From contig CALRHO010000054.1 in assembly GCA_943359405.1 (NCBI GenBank), forward strand, positions 1-5,595: a stretch of DNA of 5,595 bases, given 5' to 3'. The stretch is from Candidatus Nomurabacteria bacterium. Its GTDB lineage: Bacteria > Patescibacteriota > Minisyncoccia > Phycocordibacterales > UBA918. Position 1 is the stretch's first letter. Each line of letters begins with the position of its first letter. The position numbers were made by a program, and so were the translations under genes. Positions 1-3,522 of the stretch are shown here, one piece after another. The notes beneath the pieces are model-generated. The model ran no database searches. It had not been told where the DNA came from and worked only from the letters and a program-made list of their open reading frames with translations.

Positions 1-610
1 AGAGGGTGGCACCGGGTGGTAGGTGTGGTCGCAGTGCCTGGGCTGCAGCCCCTAAGGTTGCTCCGGTAGTTACTACGTCATCAATCAGTATAAGGTGAAG
101 TGGTGTTTCTAAAGGGGCATCTTTTTGGTTGACTGCAAAACAGTCGGCTACATTTTTGAGACGGTCTGTGCGATTGAGGTGAGATTGCATCGGTGTTTCT
201 CGCGTACGACGAAGCAGAGAATTGGCGATGGAAATATGGTCTGGCGCTAGTATGTTAGGGAGCGCAGTCAGTATACTCATAACTTGGTTATGACCACGTT
301 CGCGCTCGCGGGTAGCGCCCAGCGGAATGGGAAGTAGCGTGACTGGATGTTGCAAAAGCAGGGGTTGTAGGTAGAGACTAAGGGTATACCCAAGTAGGTA
401 GCAGGCGTGGCTGTCTCGATAAAATTTGTTGGCGTGAATGAGCGCGCGCACTGACGGTTTAGCAATAGGGAGTAGGGCGACGGTACCGGACCGGATTGTA
501 GGTGCATATAACGTATCAAGATTAGCAGTAGTGAGCGCACGACATTGTCGTACTGGCTCTGGGGGTGGCAGTAGGGTGTCGAGGAGTTGCTGGAAGATGG
601 TGTGAATCAC
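1..610 (-). CDS. comF: ComF-family phosphoribosyltransferase, 3' end cut by window edge
   Basis: This reading frame encodes 203 residues before leaving the window; the family is usually about 200-240 residues, so only a short C-terminal piece is missing. In order it shows an N-terminal LLDTLLPPP segment (about 9-17), the HANKFYRD block (59-66), LLPIPLGATRERERGHNQ (92-109, matching the PVP...ERGFNQ signature), RRTRETPMQ and NRTDRLKNV (134-154), and the PRPP-binding loop LILIDDVVTTGAT (173-185) with the acidic pair D177/D178. In other bacteria ComF is a cytoplasmic protein needed for DNA uptake during competence; its substrate is unsettled. The usual N-terminal CxxC zinc finger is absent: only Cys23 lies there. 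GTG at 610-608 is the only standard start codon between the in-frame stop (TAG at 628-626) and the conserved N-terminus. The gene is divergent from the pilus operon, which supports a DNA-uptake link. Family assignment is firm; biochemical function is inferred. Confidence 0.93.
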   Translation of the reverse strand, partial: MIHTIFQQLLDTLLPPPEPVRQCRALTTANLDTLYAPTIRSGTVALLPIAKPSVRALIHANKFYRDSHACYLLGYTLSLYLQPLLLQHPVTLLPIPLGATRERERGHNQVMSILTALPNILAPDHISIANSLLRRTRETPMQSHLNRTDRLKNVADCFAVNQKDAPLETPLHLILIDDVVTTGATLGAAAQALRPHLPPGATL

Positions 611-612
611 AC
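600..612. repeat. Perfect 13-bp palindrome over the comF start codon
   Basis: GTGTGA, one central A, then TCACAC forms a perfect odd-centred palindrome. It covers the proposed comF start codon (608-610) and sits just downstream of the comF -10 box. That is a suitable place for a repressor operator or for a weak start-site hairpin. At this length a chance occurrence is possible. Confidence 0.35.
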
Positions 613-617
613 TATCA

Positions 618-623
618 AGTATA
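618..623 (-). promoter_or_regulatory. Candidate comF -10 box, leaderless spacing
   Basis: Read on the minus strand, 623-618 is TATACT, a one-mismatch match to TATAAT. Seven bases (617-611) separate it from the GTG start at 610, so transcription would begin at or next to the start codon. No convincing -35 hexamer is found at 16-18 bp. An overlapping TAGAAT at 628-623 is an alternative -10. No Shine-Dalgarno sequence is visible before the GTG, which is consistent with leaderless initiation but does not prove it. Confidence 0.38.
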
Positions 624-635
624 TTCTATGCATCA

Positions 636-644
636 TGCTACACT
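636..644 (+). promoter_or_regulatory. Candidate extended -10 promoter for pilM
   Basis: TGCTACACT combines a TG extension (636-637) with a TACACT hexamer (639-644). This extended -10 form can work with a poor -35, and no good -35 is seen here. Transcription would begin near 651, giving a leader of about 27 bases before the pilM ATG at 678. That would exclude a start at TTG 645. TATATT at 620-625 is a second, equally unsupported option. Confidence 0.25.
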
Positions 645-677
645 TTGAGAAACAGTCAGACGCACCGCTTTTGCTTT

Positions 678-1748
678 ATGAAATTTTCTGATCTCTTTTC
701 TTCGTTTGGAATCCGTGGGGCTACTGCGCCACGAACGGTTGGGATCGATATTGGTTCTTCCGCTATTAAAGTCGTGGAATTAGAGGAGCGTGAGGGAGTG
801 TTAACCCTCACGACCTACGGCGAGATACAACTCGGTCCCTATAACGCAGAGGCAGTTGGAGAATCGGTATTGTTACCGATGGAAAAAGAACAGCAAGCAC
901 TCGTAGATGTACTGCGTGAGTCGGCTACAAAAGCAAAAAATGCTGTGTTGGCAATGCCACTGTCAGCTAGTTTCGTAACTGTTATGTCGTTAAAGAGTGA
1001 GCCTGAAGAAGATCTTACGCCGCGTATTCGCGTTGAGGCCAGAAAATATATTCCGACGCAAATTAGCGAAGTGACATTAGATTGGGCTGAAATTGCTCGT
1101 GGTGAAGCTTCGGAGGGTGATCGTGATGTCTTAGTAGCAGCGATTCAAAATGATGCCCTGAAGCGGTTTAATGATCTAACAGAATTTGTTGGTTTTCCTC
1201 AGCTGCCAAGTGAGATCGAGTGCTTCAGCGCTATCCGTGCGGTTGGTAACGGGGAAGAGGAGCATTTGGCGATTATTGATATTGGCGCAGTGTCCAGCAA
1301 GTTATATATCGTTCGTGCGGGTCTCTTGCAGCGTATGCACCGCGTCCGTGCGGGGGGCACACTCGCCACCAAGCGTATTGCTGAAGTACTTGAATTAGGT
1401 TTTTCAGACGCTGAGTACCAGAAGCGCCATGTGAGTGAAGCAGCAAAACAGCGAGATGTTATTCGAGCGCATGCCAGTAGTTACGACCGTGCGCTCGTAG
1501 AATTCCGTCAGGTAATTGATAATTATGAGCAGTCACTCGGGGTAACCGTTCCTACCGTTACGATAACCGGCGGCGGAGCTTTATTTTTTGATTTAAAGAG
1601 ACAGGTTAAAGAGGTGCTTGGAAAAGAAGTGGTATTGGCACAACCATTTTCCAAAGCGGCCTACCCTGCCTTTATGGAGGACCTCCTCGCTGACATTGGA
1701 CCTACCTTTACGGTTGCACTTGGCGCAGCCCTTCGAGCATACGAATAA
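678..1748 (+). CDS. pilM: Type IV pilus assembly actin-like ATPase PilM
   Basis: A 356-residue cytoplasmic protein of the PilM/FtsA-like actin superfamily, near the usual 350-residue length. Visible parts are the phosphate-1 motif VGIDIGSSAIKVVEL (21-35), an inserted subdomain of the kind PilM uses for partner binding (about 88-165, with AMPLS and RVEARKYIP), the phosphate-2 motif IIDIGAVSSKLYIV (199-212), the adenosine motif TITGGGALFFDLK (295-307), and a C-terminal TVALGAALRAY (345-355). In studied systems PilM binds ATP and the short cytoplasmic tail of PilN, linking the inner-membrane alignment complex to the cytoplasmic motors. ATG 678 is preferred: the frame stays open to TTG 645, but those 11 extra residues (RNSQTHRFCF-like) do not resemble PilM, and family members begin shortly before the phosphate-1 motif. 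No Shine-Dalgarno sequence is seen. It heads the operon, divergent from comF. Confidence 0.95.
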   Translation: MKFSDLFSSFGIRGATAPRTVGIDIGSSAIKVVELEEREGVLTLTTYGEIQLGPYNAEAVGESVLLPMEKEQQALVDVLRESATKAKNAVLAMPLSASFVTVMSLKSEPEEDLTPRIRVEARKYIPTQISEVTLDWAEIARGEASEGDRDVLVAAIQNDALKRFNDLTEFVGFPQLPSEIECFSAIRAVGNGEEEHLAIIDIGAVSSKLYIVRAGLLQRMHRVRAGGTLATKRIAEVLELGFSDAEYQKRHVSEAAKQRDVIRAHASSYDRALVEFRQVIDNYEQSLGVTVPTVTITGGGALFFDLKRQVKEVLGKEVVLAQPFSKAAYPAFMEDLLADIGPTFTVALGAALRAYE

Positions 1749-1783
1749 AATTTTTGTAGGCGATAATGCGAGATGGCTCTGTC

Positions 1784-1810
1784 CACACAACACGTTTTAC
1801 GTGTTGTGTG
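1784..1810. repeat. Perfect 12-bp inverted repeat with 3-base loop between pilM and pilN
   Basis: Left arm CACACAACACGT (1784-1795), loop TTT (1796-1798), right arm ACGTGTTGTGTG (1799-1810): all twelve positions pair. On the plus strand the stem is followed by AGGTGGGAGG and on the minus strand by a mixed sequence, so neither side has the U-tract of an intrinsic terminator. The right arm occupies the -35 region of the proposed pilN promoter. As DNA it would suit a dimeric repressor or activator. As RNA in a pilM-pilN transcript it would form a strong hairpin that could mark processing, protect a 3' end or reduce read-through. The symmetry is seen directly; the role is inferred. Confidence 0.75.
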
Positions 1811-1820
1811 AGGTGGGAGG

Positions 1821-1826
1821 TATACT
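1821..1826 (+). promoter_or_regulatory. Candidate pilN -10 box, leaderless spacing
   Basis: TATACT matches the TATAAT consensus at five of six positions. Six bases (GTAGGT) separate it from the pilN ATG, so the predicted transcription start falls at or beside the A of the start codon. A weak -35-like TTTACG (1796-1801, four of six matches, long 19-bp spacer) lies in the loop and right arm of the palindrome. GGGAGG at 1815-1820 is 12 bases from the ATG, too far for a normal ribosome-binding site. This would give pilN and the genes after it their own promoter in addition to read-through from pilM. Confidence 0.42.
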
Positions 1827-1832
1827 GTAGGT

Positions 1833-2582
1833 ATGGCAGAGCCACTTGGTCCTTCTTTTATACCAAAACAAAATCCTGCCAAAAGTGCCCGGCGAACGGC
1901 AAGTCGACAGGTGTATTTGTTTACGGTGGTAAGTTACGTAGGTTTTTTTGCTACGCTCGTAGCAGTGGTCGCGCTTTTTATCTATAGTCGTCTTATCGCC
2001 CAGAACGTAGCTGAAGTGGTGTCTTCATATGACACTGAAATCGAGTCCTTTAATCAGAACACCATGTTCCAAGTGATTGAGCTTGACGAGCGGTTGAATC
2101 GTACTGCTGAATTGCTTGATGCAAACATTTCGCTACGCGCAGCACTGGCCGTTATCGATGCTGTCACCATAGACACAGTCCAGTTTACACAACTTGCTCT
2201 TGAACGTGGAGAGGACAATCAGGTCACGCTTGATGCAGTGGTTTCGACCGATAGCTTTGATTCCGTACTCTTCCAACAAGAAATTTATGAAAAAGCTCAG
2301 CGTCTTGACGGTGCTGCCATTAAGGGAGTTACGATTCAATTTTTACAAGCTGATGCTGAATCAGGAACACCAAGGAGCTCCAGGGTCGGTTTTTCAGCAT
2401 CATTTGATCTAGCTCCAGAAGATCCACTCTCCCAGTCAGAACTCAATGCTACTGAGTCTAACTTTTTTGAATCGAATCCTGAACCGATTGAGACGATAGT
2501 AGCTACTCCAGCCGGTGACACGAGTACTACCTCCACGAGTACTAACCAAGTGGCCACGAGTTCTCCGCCACAACTCCCATAA
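1833..2582 (+). CDS. pilN: PilN-like type IV pilus alignment protein with Ser/Thr/Pro-rich tail
   Basis: A 249-residue one-pass inner-membrane protein, identified by order after pilM and by layout. It has a short basic cytoplasmic N-terminus with LGPSFIPKQ (5-13), one membrane helix (about 27-51), a likely coiled coil (about 55-105), a compact alpha/beta domain (about 110-195) and a low-complexity Ser/Thr/Asn/Pro tail (about 198-249). PilN pairs with PilO outside the cytoplasm and hands PilM its N-terminal peptide. The classical INLLP peptide is missing, and LGPSFIPKQ sits in the equivalent place. The tail makes the protein longer than the usual 180-200 residues. In the tail coding DNA, CACGAGTACT occurs at 2519 and 2534, with a variant at 2555; spacings of 15 and 21 keep the reading frame, suggesting small repeat expansion. 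The start is the first ATG after the -10 box. Sequence similarity to standard PilN is low, so context carries much of the call. Confidence 0.82.
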   Translation: MAEPLGPSFIPKQNPAKSARRTASRQVYLFTVVSYVGFFATLVAVVALFIYSRLIAQNVAEVVSSYDTEIESFNQNTMFQVIELDERLNRTAELLDANISLRAALAVIDAVTIDTVQFTQLALERGEDNQVTLDAVVSTDSFDSVLFQQEIYEKAQRLDGAAIKGVTIQFLQADAESGTPRSSRVGFSASFDLAPEDPLSQSELNATESNFFESNPEPIETIVATPAGDTSTTSTSTNQVATSSPPQLP

Positions 2583-2587
2583 CTGCT

Positions 2588-3205
2588 ATGTTTCCTAAAA
2601 ACTTATTTACCAACTTAGTCTTGATTGCGCTTTCGGTAGGAATTTTCTTGACCTACCTCAAGCCAACATTTGAGCTTATTGGGAAGGATCAAGACCTTAT
2701 TGCGCAGTACCGAGATGAGTTGACGAAAGTTAAATCAGTAAATGCTCGTCTTGATCAACTCGCGAGTGCTGCTAGTCAAATCTCAAACGAAGATCGAGAT
2801 CGAATGAACACGTATCTTCCCAACCAAATTGATATCGTTTCGATACAGCGCGACATTCTCCTCATTGCAGAGTCGGTCGGTATTGATATTGGAGGTATCT
2901 CGGCGCCAGATTCTGCCGGTGGTAGTAGTGCCGGTACATCGGCCGAATCTTCTGAGGCTGGTCGAGTGGAGCGATCACTGCTGGTGCCGCATGAAATTAC
3001 CGTTGAATTTGCAGCCTCATACAGTTTGCTTAAAAGTTTCTTGGCTGCGCTTGAGCAAAGCAATTACCCACTTCATGTTTCTACCTTAAATATCAGTGCT
3101 GAAGCAACTGAGACTGGTGACAGATTGGCTCGGGCAGCCGGTGATTTGAGTGTGACCATGACCGTTACTACCTACACGTTATCAATGCTTGAGAGTGGGA
3201 ACTAG
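2588..3205 (+). CDS. pilO: PilO-like type IV pilus alignment protein
   Basis: A 205-residue protein with the PilO layout and the usual PilO length. It has a very short N-terminus, one membrane helix (about 8-24), a coiled-coil segment (about 30-66), and a C-terminal alpha/beta domain (about 75-203) of the ferredoxin-like kind used for PilN-PilO pairing, including LVPHEITVEFAASYSLLKSFLAALE (130 onward) and closing strands SVTMTVTTYTL. A Gly/Ser/Ala-rich stretch (about 106-122) forms a loop inside the domain. The gene begins 5 bases after the pilN stop, with no visible Shine-Dalgarno sequence, so translation may be coupled. The call rests on the architecture, the position directly after pilN, and a pattern like YSLLKSFLAALEQSNYPL that recalls PilO family helices. 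Confidence 0.85.
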   Translation: MFPKNLFTNLVLIALSVGIFLTYLKPTFELIGKDQDLIAQYRDELTKVKSVNARLDQLASAASQISNEDRDRMNTYLPNQIDIVSIQRDILLIAESVGIDIGGISAPDSAGGSSAGTSAESSEAGRVERSLLVPHEITVEFAASYSLLKSFLAALEQSNYPLHVSTLNISAEATETGDRLARAAGDLSVTMTVTTYTLSMLESGN

Positions 3206-3220
3206 CCTTTTCTTCATCCT

Positions 3221-3520
3221 ATGAAAAATGTCATTGTCATTGTTGGTATCGCAATCGTAGCGGCAGCAGGCATTTACTTGCTCACGCAACGACAAGCTAC
3301 GCAGCTGGTGCTTTCAAGTCCCAGTGGGGTATCGGAGGAAATGCTCGTAAACACACAGCTGTTTATAGAGCGAAGTACCACACTAGAATCGTTGCAACTA
3401 AATACTGAAGTATTGCAGGACCCCCGCTTCACCTCACTACGATCTTACTCGACTCCAATTGTCGAACGACCGGTCGGTCGAAGTAATCCCTTCGAACCAG
3501 CAGCCCGAAGTGGTTTCTAA
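3221..3520 (+). CDS. Small one-pass membrane protein of the pilus operon, possible PilP/GspC-type linker
   Basis: A 99-residue protein with an N-terminal hydrophobic helix (about 3-21), uncleaved by appearance, and no Cys for a lipobox. A mid-segment (about 35-65) may form a helix. The C-terminal third reads DPRFTSLRSYSTPIVERP followed by GRSNPFEP (86-93). The 'FxSL ... GRxNPF' ending looks conserved in character and recalls the short (R/D)PF motif found in PilP and GspC linkers, although there is no beta-domain like that of mature PilP. It lies 15 bases after pilO and 2 bases before pilB, exactly where Gram-negative operons place pilP. I infer a structural role with PilN/PilO. I do not recognise a named family with certainty. 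No Shine-Dalgarno sequence is present; the 15-base leader is pyrimidine-rich. Confidence 0.85.
   Translation: MKNVIVIVGIAIVAAAGIYLLTQRQATQLVLSSPSGVSEEMLVNTQLFIERSTTLESLQLNTEVLQDPRFTSLRSYSTPIVERPVGRSNPFEPAARSGF
3462..3481. repeat. Near-perfect 20-bp palindrome inside the end of the small pilus gene
   Basis: The core CGACCGGTCG (3467-3476) is a perfect 10-bp palindrome flanked by A/G (the only unpaired position) and then TCGA on both sides. It overlaps codons for VERPVGRS and lies about 42 bases before the pilB start. It could be a protein-binding site or an mRNA hairpin, or simply follow from Arg/Pro/Val codon choice. Confidence 0.4.
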
Positions 3521-3522
3521 CT

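Noticed and set aside
382..391. GGGTATACCC palindrome inside comF
   Set aside because: A 10-bp palindrome in mid-gene with no supporting signal is expected by chance in a window of this size.
277..540. An 87-residue minus-strand open frame
   Set aside because: It is a shadow inside comF. The neighbouring frame carries the ERGHNQ and DDVVTTGAT motifs through the same bases.
600..612. CRP/FNR-type site from the TGTGA and TCACA halves
   Set aside because: CRP sites have a six-base spacer between these halves; here the spacer is one base.
645..677. A longer pilM starting at TTG 645
   Set aside because: The extra 11 residues do not look like a PilM N-terminus, TTG is a weaker start, and the likely promoter would begin transcription after 645. 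ATG 678 places the phosphate-1 motif at the normal distance.
1746..1756. Terminator from the AAAATTTTT run at the pilM stop
   Set aside because: There is a T run but no convincing GC-rich stem directly before it.
1784..1820. Intrinsic terminator after pilM
   Set aside because: The stem is long and perfect, but no run of T follows on either strand.
1766..1830. A small gene in the pilM-pilN gap
   Set aside because: An open frame from ATG 1766 runs through the palindrome and on into pilN in the wrong frame. The gap is better explained as control sequence.
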